Shown piece by piece: positions 7,485 through 16,333 of a stretch of 34,578 nt of DNA. The stretch covers positions 1 through 34,578 of the forward strand of contig JACUUV010000030.1 in the NCBI GenBank assembly GCA_014859095.1. Reading direction: 5' to 3'. Numbering within the stretch: position 1 is the first letter of the stretch; every line of letters begins with the position of its first letter. Origin of the DNA: Clostridia bacterium. Lineage in GTDB: Bacteria > Bacillota > Clostridia > Peptostreptococcales > Acidaminobacteraceae. The position numbers and the translations under genes are program-made. The notes under the pieces are model-generated. The model was given only the letters and a program-made list of their open reading frames with translations. It was not told the DNA's origin and made no database searches.

Positions 7485-8633
7485 ATGAAATTGAGATTGA
7501 TCGCCACTGCCGTATTCGGTATGGAAGCCATTGTGGCACAAGAGATAAAAGATTTGGGATTTGAAAATGTGGTTGTGGAGAACGGCAGGGTTCTGTTCGA
7601 CTCGGATGAGCTTGGCCTTGCGCGTGCAAATATGTGGCTCAGAACCGCTGAACGCGTTTTTATTTGTGTAGGTCAATTCAAAGCGAACAAGTTTGAAACA
7701 CTTTTTGATGAAATCAACAAACTTCCATGGGAAGTCTATATTGCAAAGGATGCCGCATTCCCGGTGGATGCCAAATCTGTGAAATCGACACTTTTCAGTT
7801 TGTCGGACATTCAAAGTCTGACCAAAAAGGCAATTGTCAAGCGATTGACCAAGCTATACCGGGTGGAATGGTTTGAGGAGACGCAGGAAACCTATAGAAT
7901 ACTCGTCTCCATTTTAAAGGATGAGGTGACCGTGAGCATTGACACCTCAGGTTCGGGGCTTCACAGAAGAGGCTATCGTGCCAAAGGCAATGAGGCTCCG
8001 CTTAAGGAAACGCTTGCTGCGGGATTGCTCCTGGTCAGCAAATGGAGAGCGGAAAGACCGCTGATCGATCCGTTCTGCGGATCGGGAACCATAGTCATCG
8101 AGGCCGCCATGATGGCGAAGCATATTGCTCCAGGTCTCAATAGGGAATTCGACTCCGAAAAATGGAGATGGATTGATCCTGAAATATGGGAAAAAGTGCG
8201 AAATGAAGCAAAAGAATCCGTCATCGAGGCCATAGATGTCAAAATCGAAGGTTACGATATGGATCCCAGAGCCATATACATCGCGAGAGAAAACGCGGAA
8301 CTTGCCGGCGTCGCTGACATCGTTCATTTTCAGGTGCGCGACGTGAAGGACTTCAGCACATCCAGACAGTATGGAACGATTATCTGCAACCCTCCATATG
8401 GTGAAAGACTGAACGAAGTCAAAGAAGTGGAGCAACTTTACAAATTGATGGGCAAGGTGTTCAAACCCTACACCACATGGTCCAAGTTCGTCATCACATC
8501 ACACGATGGATTTGAGAATGCTTATGGTGAAAAGTCCACCAAAAATAGAAAGCTCTACAACGGTCGAATCAAGACGCATTTTTATATGTACTTTGGTGAA
8601 AGACCACCGAGACAACCCAAAGAAAATCAGTAA
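7485..8633 (+). CDS. THUMP-domain RNA methyltransferase (RlmL/YpsC type)
   Basis: A cytoplasmic SAM-dependent methyltransferase of 382 residues expected to N2-methylate a guanine of 23S rRNA. An N-terminal ferredoxin-like/THUMP region (about 1-160, including the HRRGYR segment just after it) precedes the Rossmann methyltransferase core, with motif I DPFCGSGT beginning at residue 195, the acidic loop GYDMDPRA and the catalytic NPPYGERL beginning at residue 302. The start is ATG 7485 with GGAGTG upstream; the longer frame would begin inside the promoter region. Length agrees with the stand-alone methyltransferase of Firmicutes rather than the fused proteobacterial RlmKL. The exact guanosine target is not determined by sequence. 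Confidence 0.9.
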   Translation: MKLRLIATAVFGMEAIVAQEIKDLGFENVVVENGRVLFDSDELGLARANMWLRTAERVFICVGQFKANKFETLFDEINKLPWEVYIAKDAAFPVDAKSVKSTLFSLSDIQSLTKKAIVKRLTKLYRVEWFEETQETYRILVSILKDEVTVSIDTSGSGLHRRGYRAKGNEAPLKETLAAGLLLVSKWRAERPLIDPFCGSGTIVIEAAMMAKHIAPGLNREFDSEKWRWIDPEIWEKVRNEAKESVIEAIDVKIEGYDMDPRAIYIARENAELAGVADIVHFQVRDVKDFSTSRQYGTIICNPPYGERLNEVKEVEQLYKLMGKVFKPYTTWSKFVITSHDGFENAYGEKSTKNRKLYNGRIKTHFYMYFGERPPRQPKENQ

Positions 8634-8646
8634 AGGATGAATTCAC

Positions 8647-9756
8647 ATGAAAAAAGGGAGTGCTCTTTCCCTGACCATTTTTATACTTTCCCTTTTGTTT
8701 GTGACTCAATTTGATTTGGTCATAGCGGGGGTATCCAAATGGATCAACGAGGACTATGTCAAAACACAGGAATTCGTATTTAATCAAAACAACAATTTTG
8801 AATATAGGGCAGAAATTATAACCATGGATGATGCTTATGTCATAGTGGATCCCACGGAGATCAAATATGTAAGTTCCCAGGGCAACCCTGTATGGAAAAA
8901 AGATTTGGCCTCCCAGAACGTTGCTGTCGCAGGTGGGAAGAAAATAATTGTCTTAAGTGAACGTAAAGCGGGAGATGTTTTTGTTTTGAGTTCAAAAGGA
9001 GAAATCACCGCAAAAGTGATGGGTCTCGGAACGGTCAGACAAATCAAGGTGTTCGATGACAAGTATATCGGAGTGCTAAAAGAGGACAGTTCACTGGTTT
9101 TGCTCGATACAAAATTGAATCTGGTGAGTACGACACAGCTTCCTAAAGGTGAGATTCTGGATTTTGACCTGAATATCAAAAGTCAGGACATCGTAGCCAT
9201 ATTACTGGATCTCAGCCGTAAGGAGTTCAACACGAAACTGGTTTTGGCATCAATAAATGGCAATATCAGCAGCGGAAGCAACCTGACACAGGAGATTGCC
9301 TATGAGATGGTGATCGACGAGGATCGCATCAACGTCCTGGTGGACAGCGCCCTGCTCAGTTACGACTATAAAGGCACACTGGAAACAAGGATTCCTATTG
9401 AACGAACCATCAGCCGATTCTTGTTTCATGAAAAATCGGATCTGATTTGGATTTATGTGGTGAATTCAGTGAACGATCTCAGTTCACCTCAAAAAGGGAA
9501 TGAAATATTGATTTTTGATAGCAACGGCAATACAGTAGCGGCATTTGAACCCCCTTTTGACGATATATCAGGTCTTGCGGAGTTTGGTGATTCGGTCATC
9601 ATATTTGGAAACAGGGACATTGCAGTCATCGATGCGGCGGGGAAAGTGTTGGAACGCTATATTGGAAAAGACGACATTCAAAAAATCCATTCCATAGACA
9701 ACAAGAGCTTTGGGGTGGAGTACAACAATCGTTTGGAAATATATGTGAAGAAGTAA
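8647..9756 (+). CDS. Signal-anchored, probably beta-propeller-like protein (DUF5711-like)
   Basis: I do not recognise this gene with confidence. The 369 residues start with a charged N-terminus and one hydrophobic segment (about 7-30), consistent with a signal peptide or anchor, so the rest should face outside. The remainder is a series of short beta-strand-rich repeats with recurring patterns such as VFVLSSKGE, LVLLDTKLN, ILIFDSNGN and IAVIDAAGK, spaced about 45-80 residues, as in PQQ-type or DUF5711 propellers. No catalytic motif is seen. It lies 13 bp after the methyltransferase gene and 16 bp before cvpA; a ribosome binding site AAAGGATG precedes the ATG. It may be part of an envelope-related unit with CvpA. 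Confidence 0.55.
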   Translation: MKKGSALSLTIFILSLLFVTQFDLVIAGVSKWINEDYVKTQEFVFNQNNNFEYRAEIITMDDAYVIVDPTEIKYVSSQGNPVWKKDLASQNVAVAGGKKIIVLSERKAGDVFVLSSKGEITAKVMGLGTVRQIKVFDDKYIGVLKEDSSLVLLDTKLNLVSTTQLPKGEILDFDLNIKSQDIVAILLDLSRKEFNTKLVLASINGNISSGSNLTQEIAYEMVIDEDRINVLVDSALLSYDYKGTLETRIPIERTISRFLFHEKSDLIWIYVVNSVNDLSSPQKGNEILIFDSNGNTVAAFEPPFDDISGLAEFGDSVIIFGNRDIAVIDAAGKVLERYIGKDDIQKIHSIDNKSFGVEYNNRLEIYVKK

Positions 9757-9772
9757 ATCGGAGGTGAACGGT

Positions 9773-10495
9773 TTGAATTGGACAGATTTCGCTGTCATTG
9801 CGATCATAGGGCTTAGTATGTACTATGGTTGGAAAAAAGGCTTCATAGTTGCCGCGATAGATTTCGTCAAATGGATTGCCGCCATCGTGATCGCCAGATT
9901 GTTCCATGTGCAGTTCACGGCTTTTATCACTGATAAGTTCTGGGATCCCACAAAAAGTGTCGGCAAACATGTTACGGCGTTTTTGTATGACCTGTTGGGT
10001 TTTGATCCGATGACGGGCCAAAGCATCACTATTGATCAGATGAACACTTCACTGGAGACATTGAAACTGCCTGAAGTGCTTGAAAAAACCATATATAGTG
10101 CCGTGAATGAGAAAGTGATCAGCACAACAGTGGAGTTTGTGGAAGAAGTCGCCACCCATATGACGACGATGATTGTCAATGGCATGGGATTTCTCGTATT
10201 GATTCTCATATTGCTTTCCATTTTCGGATTTGCGCAGTTCATCGGCAACATGATCGCCAAATTACCGATCATCAAAGAACTCAACCATGGAGGCGGGCTT
10301 ATACTCGGAGCGATGATCGGCATCGTCACAGTATATTTCATCATGGCGGTACTTTCCTACATACCGACGTTCAAATGGTCGCGGGATACGGTTTCAGCCA
10401 TTGAACAATCCCAGTTCGCCATTTATTTTTTCAGATACAATATTTTGCAGTATGTGTTCAATACCGTAATAATCAACGGAAGTCTTAATCTATGA
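9773..10495 (+). CDS. CvpA family membrane protein
   Basis: A 240-residue membrane protein with about four hydrophobic segments (about 4-22, 28-46, 130-160 and 170-200). The N-terminus NWTDFAVIAIIGL.. followed by the YYGWKKGFI segment is the typical opening of CvpA/colicin V production family proteins, an envelope family of unsettled function linked to cell-envelope stress in several bacteria. The TTG at 9773 is preferred because GGAGG (9760-9764) then has 8 nt spacing; the GTG at 9764 overlaps the ribosome binding site. It overlaps nothing upstream and is tightly followed by the YedF-like gene. Confidence 0.75.
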   Translation: MNWTDFAVIAIIGLSMYYGWKKGFIVAAIDFVKWIAAIVIARLFHVQFTAFITDKFWDPTKSVGKHVTAFLYDLLGFDPMTGQSITIDQMNTSLETLKLPEVLEKTIYSAVNEKVISTTVEFVEEVATHMTTMIVNGMGFLVLILILLSIFGFAQFIGNMIAKLPIIKELNHGGGLILGAMIGIVTVYFIMAVLSYIPTFKWSRDTVSAIEQSQFAIYFFRYNILQYVFNTVIINGSLNL

Positions 10496-10509
10496 TGGAG
10501 GATATGGAT

Positions 10510-11106
10510 ATGGAAATCAAGATAGATGCAAGGGGGCTCTCGTGCCCAAAACCGGTAATAGAAACAAAAAAGGCACTTGATGGATTGAATGAGGGGAACA
10601 TCATCACCATAGTCGACAATGCGGTCGCCAGAGACAATGTATCCAAGTTCGCCAAAAGCAAGAAGTTACACTACAGCGTCACGGAAAGCAACGGCTACTA
10701 CGAGATCAGCATTTTCAAGGGATCTTATGCCGAATCAGTTGAAGAAATGGTTCAGAAGAGACCTGATCTTTCCAACTTGGTCATCTTCATTGGAAGCGAA
10801 TATTTTGGCAAAGGCTCTGAAGAACTTGGAGCGACATTGATGAAGAGTTATCTTTACGCCCTGTCGGAACACGAGCCGTATCCAAAGACGGTCATACTGG
10901 TCAATTCAGGTGTCAAATTGAGCACGGTCAATACCAATGCCATCGATTCGCTAAAAAAACTTGTCGAGTTTGGTACCGAAGTCATCAGTTGTGGCGCATG
11001 CCTCGATTATTACCATCTTAAGGAATTTCTCATGGTGGGAGAAATATCAAACATGTACGCCATCGTTGAAAAAATGGCGGAAGCCAACAACACCATTACC
11101 CTATAA
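10510..11106 (+). CDS. yedF: YedF-like sulfurtransferase-like selenium metabolism protein
   Basis: A 198-residue cytosolic protein with two parts: an N-terminal TusA/SirA domain with the carrier motif CPKPVIE (Cys12, after IDARGLS) and a C-terminal DsrE-like domain containing SCGACLDYY (Cys161, Cys164). This fused architecture is the YedF family that co-occurs with selenium-dependent functions in Clostridia. The start at ATG 10510 gives GGAGG (10497-10501) with 8 nt spacing and matches the usual opening of the family; earlier ATGs at 10492 and 10504 are in frame. It is followed by DUF3343, a common neighbour. A direct biochemical role is not established, so the assignment is from domain order and context. 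Confidence 0.85.
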   Translation: MEIKIDARGLSCPKPVIETKKALDGLNEGNIITIVDNAVARDNVSKFAKSKKLHYSVTESNGYYEISIFKGSYAESVEEMVQKRPDLSNLVIFIGSEYFGKGSEELGATLMKSYLYALSEHEPYPKTVILVNSGVKLSTVNTNAIDSLKKLVEFGTEVISCGACLDYYHLKEFLMVGEISNMYAIVEKMAEANNTITL

Positions 11107-11119
11107 CCAGGAGGTAAAG

Positions 11120-11389
11120 TTGAAAGAAAAGACTTTCATGTTCATCTCTTTTGATTCGACACACAAGGCCATTCATTTTGAAAAACTATTGATGAGTCGT
11201 TTTGCGATAGAACTCATTCCGACTCCCAGGGAAGTCACAGCGAGCTGTGGTCTGGCCCTTAAATATGAGCCGGACGACCATCAAGAGATCATGACATTTC
11301 TTGATGGTGAGGACAAGACCGGATTGAGACTTTATCATTATTACAAGAAAGAAAAAAGCAGCATGGCTGTTGAGTCTGAGTGGAGGTGA
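11120..11389 (+). CDS. DUF3343 family protein (putative Se/S carrier-like)
   Basis: An 89-residue protein starting at TTG 11120 with AGGAGG seven bases upstream. The segment ELIPTPREVTASCGLAL with Cys43 is the signature of DUF3343, small proteins usually next to YedF and proposed as selenium or sulfur carriers. The length is typical. It lies 13 bp after yedF and 4 bp before the DUF951 gene, so all three are likely one transcript. The carrier role is family-based inference. Confidence 0.75.
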   Translation: MKEKTFMFISFDSTHKAIHFEKLLMSRFAIELIPTPREVTASCGLALKYEPDDHQEIMTFLDGEDKTGLRLYHYYKKEKSSMAVESEWR

Positions 11390-11393
11390 AGGC

Positions 11394-11597
11394 ATGCCGA
11401 TCAAACTTGAAATGGGAGATGTCATAACGACAAGAAAACCACACCCATGTGGAAGCAACTCTTTTGAAATCACCCGGGTGGGAATGGACTTCAGGATAAA
11501 ATGCATGAAGTGCCAAAAAGAAATTTGGATCCCTAGAGTGAAGCTTGAAAAAAGAATCAAAACCATTGAACGCGCGGGAGAAAAAATAGATAAATAA
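11394..11597 (+). CDS. DUF951 family small protein
   Basis: A 67-residue protein opening with MPIKLEMGDVITTRKPHPCG and carrying a KCMKC pair near residues 38-42, the conserved layout of DUF951. The Cys pattern (one Cys, then CMKC) suggests metal binding, perhaps zinc. Proteins of this family lie next to rpsF-ssb-rpsR in many Firmicutes; their function is unknown. ATG 11394 is preceded by GGAGG. The upstream in-frame extension is inside the DUF3343 gene. Confidence 0.8.
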   Translation: MPIKLEMGDVITTRKPHPCGSNSFEITRVGMDFRIKCMKCQKEIWIPRVKLEKRIKTIERAGEKIDK

Positions 11598-11604
11598 AAA
11601 ATCC

Positions 11605-11633
11605 TTGTCAGATGGCATGACGAGTGATATAAT
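11605..11633 (+). promoter_or_regulatory. Strong sigma-A promoter of the rpsF-ssb-rpsR operon
   Basis: TTGTCA (11605-11610), a 17-bp spacer and TATAAT (11628-11633) form a near-consensus promoter, reinforced by TG at 11625-11626 (extended -10). It starts 8 bp after the DUF951 stop and lies 87 bp before rpsF. Confidence 0.85.
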
Positions 11634-11648
11634 TCATATGTTGTAAGT

Positions 11649-11692
11649 GCGACAAAGATGTCGCTACTTCTCTGCTCTCAAGATATGAGAGC
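11649..11692 (+). promoter_or_regulatory. Two-hairpin leader of the rpsF mRNA
   Basis: Two perfect hairpins follow the promoter: GCGACA (11649-11654) with TGTCGC (11659-11664), loop AAGA; and GCTCTCA (11674-11680) with TGAGAGC (11686-11692), loop AGATA. Leaders of S6 operons can be bound by the S6:S18 complex in autoregulation; the CCG motif of the known class is not obvious here, so the class is uncertain. Confidence 0.55.
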
Positions 11693-11719
11693 CACTATGA
11701 CCATAGGGAGGTGTAGAAG

Positions 11720-12007
11720 ATGAGAAAATACGAAACTATTTTTATTTTAAGACCATCACTTGAAGAAGAAAAGCGCAACGAGACCATTGAGAAATTCAAA
11801 GAAATCATTGCAGCAGACGGTGAAATAGAAAAAGTGGAAGAATGGGGAAACAAAAGACTCGCGTACGAAATTGAAAAGCTCAGAGAAGGTTACTATGTAC
11901 ACGTAAACTTCAAAGCGAACCCATCACTTCCAAAAGAACTCGAAAGAAATTTTAAAATTTCTGACGACGTCATTCGGTTTATCGTAATCAATTTAGAGGA
12001 AAAGTAA
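11720..12007 (+). CDS. rpsF: 30S ribosomal protein S6
   Basis: The 95-residue product opens with MRKYETIFILRPSLEEE and ends in the FKISDDVIRFIVINLEE strand, both characteristic of S6, which binds 16S rRNA with S18 in the small-subunit platform. GGGAGGTG precedes ATG 11720. It is first in the conserved rpsF-ssb-rpsR operon, transcribed from the promoter at 11605-11633. Length is normal. Confidence 0.97.
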   Translation: MRKYETIFILRPSLEEEKRNETIEKFKEIIAADGEIEKVEEWGNKRLAYEIEKLREGYYVHVNFKANPSLPKELERNFKISDDVIRFIVINLEEK

Positions 12008-12026
12008 TTAAGGATGGGAGCTCAAC

Positions 12027-12467
12027 ATGAATAGTGTAGTACTGATTGGACGTTTGGTAAGAGACCCAGAACTAAGATTTGTTCCTGGAAGCGGAATGGC
12101 TGTTGCGAATTTCACAATGGCGGTCGACAAAGGGCTGACAAGAGAAAAAAAACAAGAATTCGAAAGCCAGGGCAAACCTACGGCGGACTTCGTAAGAATA
12201 GTCGTTTGGGGCAAACAGGCCGAGAATTGTTCACAATATTTGGCTAAAGGCAAGCTCGTTGCAATCCAAGGCTCAATTCAAACGGGCAGCTACAAAACAA
12301 CGACTGGTGAAACACGTTACACGACAGAAGTTTTAGCAAATAGAGTTGAATTCCTCGAATGGGGAGAAAAGACACCGTCATCACCGAAAAGCGATGATTT
12401 CAGTTTCGGAAGCTCAAGCTTTGATGATTACCAATCCATCGAAGACGATGATGACGTTCCATTCTAA
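12027..12467 (+). CDS. ssb: Single-stranded DNA-binding protein
   Basis: A 146-residue SSB: an OB-fold domain (about 1-107) opening MNSVVLIGRLVRDPELRF and containing DFVRIVVWGKQAEN, a low-complexity acidic/serine linker, and the partner-binding C-terminal tip DDDVPF. SSB tetramers protect ssDNA and recruit repair and replication enzymes through that tip. It lies 19 bp after rpsF and before rpsR in the usual order. Confidence 0.97.
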   Translation: MNSVVLIGRLVRDPELRFVPGSGMAVANFTMAVDKGLTREKKQEFESQGKPTADFVRIVVWGKQAENCSQYLAKGKLVAIQGSIQTGSYKTTTGETRYTTEVLANRVEFLEWGEKTPSSPKSDDFSFGSSSFDDYQSIEDDDDVPF

Positions 12468-12485
12468 TAGAAGGAGGGAATAACA

Positions 12486-12707
12486 ATGATCAAAAGACGT
12501 AGAAAAAGAAAAGGCTGTTCTTTTTGTCAAGATAAAGTAGATTCTATCGATTTCAAAGACACAAAAAAATTGCAGAAATATCTTACTGAAAGAGGCAAAA
12601 TACTTCCAAGAAGAGTTACTGGCAATTGCGCTAAGCACCAGAGAATGGTAACAAGCGCTGTTAAAAGAGCAAGAATCATTGCACTTTTACCATTTGTAAG
12701 CGAATAA
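12486..12707 (+). CDS. rpsR: 30S ribosomal protein S18 (zinc-ribbon form)
   Basis: The 73-residue protein has the basic N-terminus, the [19 protein letters not shown] core and the end [18 protein letters not shown], all S18 signatures. Cys11, Cys14 (CSFC), and the later CAKH Cys and His indicate the metal-binding C+ form rather than the zinc-independent paralogue. AGAAGGAGG precedes ATG 12486. It is the last gene of the operon and is followed by a strong terminator. Confidence 0.97.
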   Translation: MIKRRRKRKGCSFCQDKVDSIDFKDTKKLQKYLTERGKILPRRVTGNCAKHQRMVTSAVKRARIIALLPFVSE

Positions 12708-12718
12708 ATAATGTAAAG

Positions 12719-12756
12719 CGTCCTTTTGGATCCGTAGGGATCAAGAGGACGTTTTT
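12719..12756 (+). terminator. Rho-independent terminator of the rpsF operon
   Basis: CGTCCT...GGATCC (from 12719) pairs with GGGATC..AGAGGACG (to 12751), with a GTA-centred loop and a T run at 12752-12756. It sits 11 bp after rpsR. Confidence 0.85.
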
Positions 12757-12798
12757 ATATTTTTTGTAACAACTGATTAAATTGAAGGGCAAATAGTG

Positions 12799-12804
12799 TA
12801 TAAT
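12799..12804 (+). promoter_or_regulatory. -10 element candidate upstream of the YybS-like gene
   Basis: TATAAT (12799-12804) lies 36 bp before the TTG start at 12841 and follows the rpsR terminator, so a promoter is expected here. A good -35 is lacking (GATTAA at 12775-12780 is 18 bp away). Confidence 0.45.
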
Positions 12805-12840
12805 CGTATGAGAGACTAGGCAAAATGGAGGAATATACCC

Positions 12841-13800
12841 TTGAATCGAACAAGAGAAATTACAGAAGCGGGATTATTTGCGGCAATATTGGTGTTGTTT
12901 ATCGTGGGATCTTTCTATATTCCCATACTGGGCAACGTGATGGTGTTTTTTCTGCCACTACCTATAGTCTTACTCACCATGAAAAATAAAATTGTGAATG
13001 CGCTCATAGCGGCTGCCATAGCCGGACTCATTTCCAGCACACTTGTGACCATCGTCTACGGACTCAGCATGGCCGCAGTGGCTGTCGGTGTTGGCTTGCC
13101 TCTGGGGTGGATGATGAAGAAAAAGCAACCGGCACTCAATGTCGTTTTAATCGGTGGATTGGGGGCGCTTATCGCTTTCTTCTTATTCTTTTTACTTTTG
13201 GACATGACAACCGGAGTATCCATCACTGAGGAAATTGAGCGGTCGTTCACCATGTCTATGGATTTTCAGGAATCCTTCGGAAAAACCATGCAAAATTTTG
13301 GGGCGGAGAACGTCTCTGAGACTTTTGCACAGTCCAAGCAGACCCTTGAGGATATGCTTTACCTGATGGGACTTATTTTACCGTCCTTACTGATTGTATT
13401 TTCCATGTTCTACACTCTCATCAACATGCTCATGGCGCATCAGATTCTGAAACGTATGCGCATTGACCACAGACCACTCGGATCGTTCGCAAATTTCACA
13501 TATCCAAAGCACCTGGCTTATGGCAGTGCCGGGATGATTGTACTGGCGTATCTTATCGGATCGGCGGGATTGGTGGATCCGGTCCTCCTTACGGCGAATT
13601 TCTCATATCTTTTCTTTATGATCTTCGCAGTACAGGGTTCAGCGCTGATTTACTTCTTCATGAGCAAATATTTCAATAAAGGGCTGTCGAGATTGATGCT
13701 CGCACTGATCTTGTTCATTGGCGGGTTTCAGTATATCGCTTTCATCGGGTTCTTTGACGTGATCTTCAACATTAGAAAATTTGGAAAACAAGCGGGGTAA
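12841..13800 (+). CDS. YybS/DUF2232 family membrane protein
   Basis: A 319-residue integral membrane protein with about eight hydrophobic segments and the YybS-like opening ITEAGLFAAILVLF. TTG 12841 is preceded by GGAGG. DUF2232 proteins lie next to gdpP and rplI in Firmicutes and resemble ECF transporter S-components in topology; their substrate is unknown. The gene ends 4 bp before gdpP, so the three genes (this one, gdpP, rplI) are probably co-transcribed. Confidence 0.8.
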   Translation: MNRTREITEAGLFAAILVLFIVGSFYIPILGNVMVFFLPLPIVLLTMKNKIVNALIAAAIAGLISSTLVTIVYGLSMAAVAVGVGLPLGWMMKKKQPALNVVLIGGLGALIAFFLFFLLLDMTTGVSITEEIERSFTMSMDFQESFGKTMQNFGAENVSETFAQSKQTLEDMLYLMGLILPSLLIVFSMFYTLINMLMAHQILKRMRIDHRPLGSFANFTYPKHLAYGSAGMIVLAYLIGSAGLVDPVLLTANFSYLFFMIFAVQGSALIYFFMSKYFNKGLSRLMLALILFIGGFQYIAFIGFFDVIFNIRKFGKQAG

Positions 13801-13804
13801 TACT

Positions 13805-15796
13805 ATGGGCAACAACAAAATGACCAGTCCGTTCAAAGAGACATTGAATCTTTATCTGATTGTCATTGGAATGCTGGTCGCGGCAATATCCTATTACAAT
13901 ACACTTTGGGGGCTACTTGGGATTCTCGCACTACTCGGTCTTGTCTTCTACAATTGGACAACCGATCGTGCCAGATCAAAAAAATGGCGCAAGTACATCG
14001 AAAACATCTCAACAAGCATAGACAGTGCGGCGCGTTATGCCGTGTTCAATTTGCCGGTACCACTCGTGGTAGTGGATATTGACGGTAAAATCAATTGGTA
14101 CAACTCAAAATTCACCGATATGGTCGAAGAAAAGAGTGTCATGGGCAACAGCATAGTGAACCTCGTCGGCAATCTCCAGATCGAGCAGCTCAAAGATCAG
14201 GAACAGCAGACCGGGGTCAAAGTCGGGGATAGGATATTCAACGTCTATGCCAATATCGTATCGCTGGATGATGACAATCCAACGGACCTTGTGATTATGC
14301 TATATTGGTTCGACACTACCGAGTACTCCACACTCAAAATGAAATACGATGACGAAAAACCGATTGTCGCCATGATCAACGTCGACAATTATGAAGACGT
14401 CATGAACGAGACGAAAGAAGACAAGATTCCGTTTGTCACCTCAGAAATCGAAAAGAAGATCAATCTCTGGGCGACCCGAATGAACGGGATGATCAAACGG
14501 TACCAAAACGATAAATACATGGTCATATTCGAATCGAAATATCTGCAACATTTGGAGGCCAAAAGATTCTCCATAATTGACGAGGTCCGTGAAATCGATG
14601 CGGGCAACAAGATTCCCGTAACACTCAGTATAGGAATCGGCATCAACGGCAACACGCCTGCCACGCTTGAGGAAGATGCCTACGCATCACTTGAACTGGC
14701 ACTCGGAAGAGGCGGAGACCAAGCGGTCATACGAAAGAAAAACACGTTTGAGTTCTATGGTGGCAAGACAAAAGCGGTGGAAAAACGCAACCGTGTCAAA
14801 GCAAGGGTCATCGCACATGGTTTCAGGGCGCTTATAGATGAAAGCAGCAAAGTGATTGTCATGGGACACCATTCACCTGATATGGATTCTTTCGGAGCTG
14901 CAGTGGGTGTCTATAGAAGCGTCATCAACAGAGGAAAAGAGGCTTATATCGTCCTCAATGAAGTGACCGATGCCATTGTCAATGTCTATGAGAATTTCAA
15001 AGACAAACCCATTTACCAATTCGTGGACTCAAAGCGTGCGTTGGAACTGCTCGATGAGAACACTTTGGTTGTGGTCGTGGACACACATAAACCCAGCCTG
15101 ACGGAATGTCCTGATCTGATCGAAAGAGCGGATAATATCGTCATGATCGATCATCACAGACGCAGCACCGAATTCATTGAAAAAGCGGTACTCAAATATT
15201 TGGAACCTTATGCTTCGAGCACTTCGGAGCTTATTGCCGAACTGTTTCAATATATGGAAAACAAACCCAAGATTGAAAAAGAGGAAGCGGATGCATTGCT
15301 CGCGGGCATTACGGTGGACACCAAGAACTTCACACTCAAGACAGGCGTCAGAACTTTTGATGCAGCGGCTTATCTCAGAAGACAAGGTGCGGATACCATA
15401 AGAGTGAGACAGCTCTTCCAGGACGATTTGGAGACCTTCATAGAGAAGGCCAACATCGTGGGCACAGCAATTCGCTACAAGGAATCCATCGCCATATCGA
15501 CTTCTGATGTCGCAAGCGACAGCATTCAGTTGATTGCGGCACAGGCAGCAGACGACTTACTCAATATCAGAGGGATCAACGCATCATTTGTCATAGCGAA
15601 GAAAAATGATGGCACAGTGATCATATCCGGACGTTCACTCGGAGATGTGAACGTTCAGGTGATCCTTGAATCGCTCGGTGGCGGGGGTCACCTGGAAGTT
15701 GCAGGTGCTCAATTTGTTGACACGGGTATTGAAGAGGTCAAAGTAAGACTTATAAGGTCCATTGATGAATATTATATGGAAGGAGACAAAAAATGA
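13805..15796 (+). CDS. gdpP: Cyclic-di-AMP phosphodiesterase GdpP
   Basis: A 663-residue membrane-bound phosphodiesterase that cleaves c-di-AMP to pApA. The order is two N-terminal membrane helices (about 13-50), a PAS-like domain (about 75-165), a degenerate GGDEF domain (about 175-305), then DHH-DHHA1. Catalytic DHH motifs are seen: HHSPDMD (355-361), [12 protein letters not shown] at 449-451 and GGGGH near 625-629. Length and domain order match the family. The start ATG 13805 is preferred over an in-frame TTG at 13781 that lies within the previous gene. Its ribosome binding site is weak, suggesting coupling to the upstream gene. c-di-AMP controls cell wall, potassium and osmotic homeostasis. 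Confidence 0.95.
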   Translation: MGNNKMTSPFKETLNLYLIVIGMLVAAISYYNTLWGLLGILALLGLVFYNWTTDRARSKKWRKYIENISTSIDSAARYAVFNLPVPLVVVDIDGKINWYNSKFTDMVEEKSVMGNSIVNLVGNLQIEQLKDQEQQTGVKVGDRIFNVYANIVSLDDDNPTDLVIMLYWFDTTEYSTLKMKYDDEKPIVAMINVDNYEDVMNETKEDKIPFVTSEIEKKINLWATRMNGMIKRYQNDKYMVIFESKYLQHLEAKRFSIIDEVREIDAGNKIPVTLSIGIGINGNTPATLEEDAYASLELALGRGGDQAVIRKKNTFEFYGGKTKAVEKRNRVKARVIAHGFRALIDESSKVIVMGHHSPDMDSFGAAVGVYRSVINRGKEAYIVLNEVTDAIVNVYENFKDKPIYQFVDSKRALELLDENTLVVVVDTHKPSLTECPDLIERADNIVMIDHHRRSTEFIEKAVLKYLEPYASSTSELIAELFQYMENKPKIEKEEADALLAGITVDTKNFTLKTGVRTFDAAAYLRRQGADTIRVRQLFQDDLETFIEKANIVGTAIRYKESIAISTSDVASDSIQLIAAQAADDLLNIRGINASFVIAKKNDGTVIISGRSLGDVNVQVILESLGGGGHLEVAGAQFVDTGIEEVKVRLIRSIDEYYMEGDKK

Positions 15797-16239
15797 AAAT
15801 CATATTGTTAAAAGATGTAAAAGGCACAGGTAAAAAAGGGGATATAATCAACGCAAGTGATGGGCATGCCAGAAACTTCCTGATTCCAAGAGGGCTTGCC
15901 AAAGAGGCAACAGATGGCAGCGTGAAGGAACTCGAGCATCAAGCCGCTTCAAAACAGAAAAAAGAGCAAGAGAAATTCGATGAAGCCAAAGCGCTTGCAG
16001 CCGAAATCGATAAAATTGAAATCACATTCAAGACCAAAGCCGGGGAAGGTGGAAGACTGTTCGGTTCGATCACCAACAAAGACGTGGCTGAGGAACTGAA
16101 GAAAAAGCACAATCTCGATATCGACAAAAAGAAGATCTCACTGGATCAACCGATTAGAAATCTAGGAACGACCAAAGTTCAAATCAAGGTCTATCCTAAG
16201 ATCTCCTCAACAATCAGCGTACATGTAATTGAAGAATAG
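15793..16239 (+). CDS. rplI: 50S ribosomal protein L9
   Basis: The 148-residue protein opens [17 protein letters not shown] and has the [14 protein letters not shown] signature, a long central helix and a C-terminal RNA-binding domain with [12 protein letters not shown]9 bridges the L1 stalk base and affects frame maintenance. The ATG overlaps the gdpP stop (ATGA), which signals translational coupling. AAGGAGA precedes it. A terminator follows. Confidence 0.97.
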   Translation: MKIILLKDVKGTGKKGDIINASDGHARNFLIPRGLAKEATDGSVKELEHQAASKQKKEQEKFDEAKALAAEIDKIEITFKTKAGEGGRLFGSITNKDVAEELKKKHNLDIDKKKISLDQPIRNLGTTKVQIKVYPKISSTISVHVIEE

Positions 16240-16270
16240 TACAAATGCAGGCGTTTGTTTACAGCCTGAG

Positions 16271-16292
16271 AGGCGCAAATGCGCCTTTTTGT
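16271..16292 (+). terminator. Rho-independent terminator after rplI
   Basis: AGGCGC (16271-16276) and GCGCCT (16281-16286) flank an AAAT loop and are followed by TTTT (16287-16290) and GTT. It separates the gdpP-rplI transcript from the MoxR cluster. Confidence 0.8.
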
Positions 16293-16333
16293 TACACTCG
16301 ATTTATCAGAAAAATCAGAATAAGGGGACAATT

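Noticed and set aside
16229-16333. N-terminal extension of the MoxR protein
   Set aside because: This stretch contains the rplI terminator hairpin and lacks a ribosome binding site; ATG 16334 gives the standard N-terminus.
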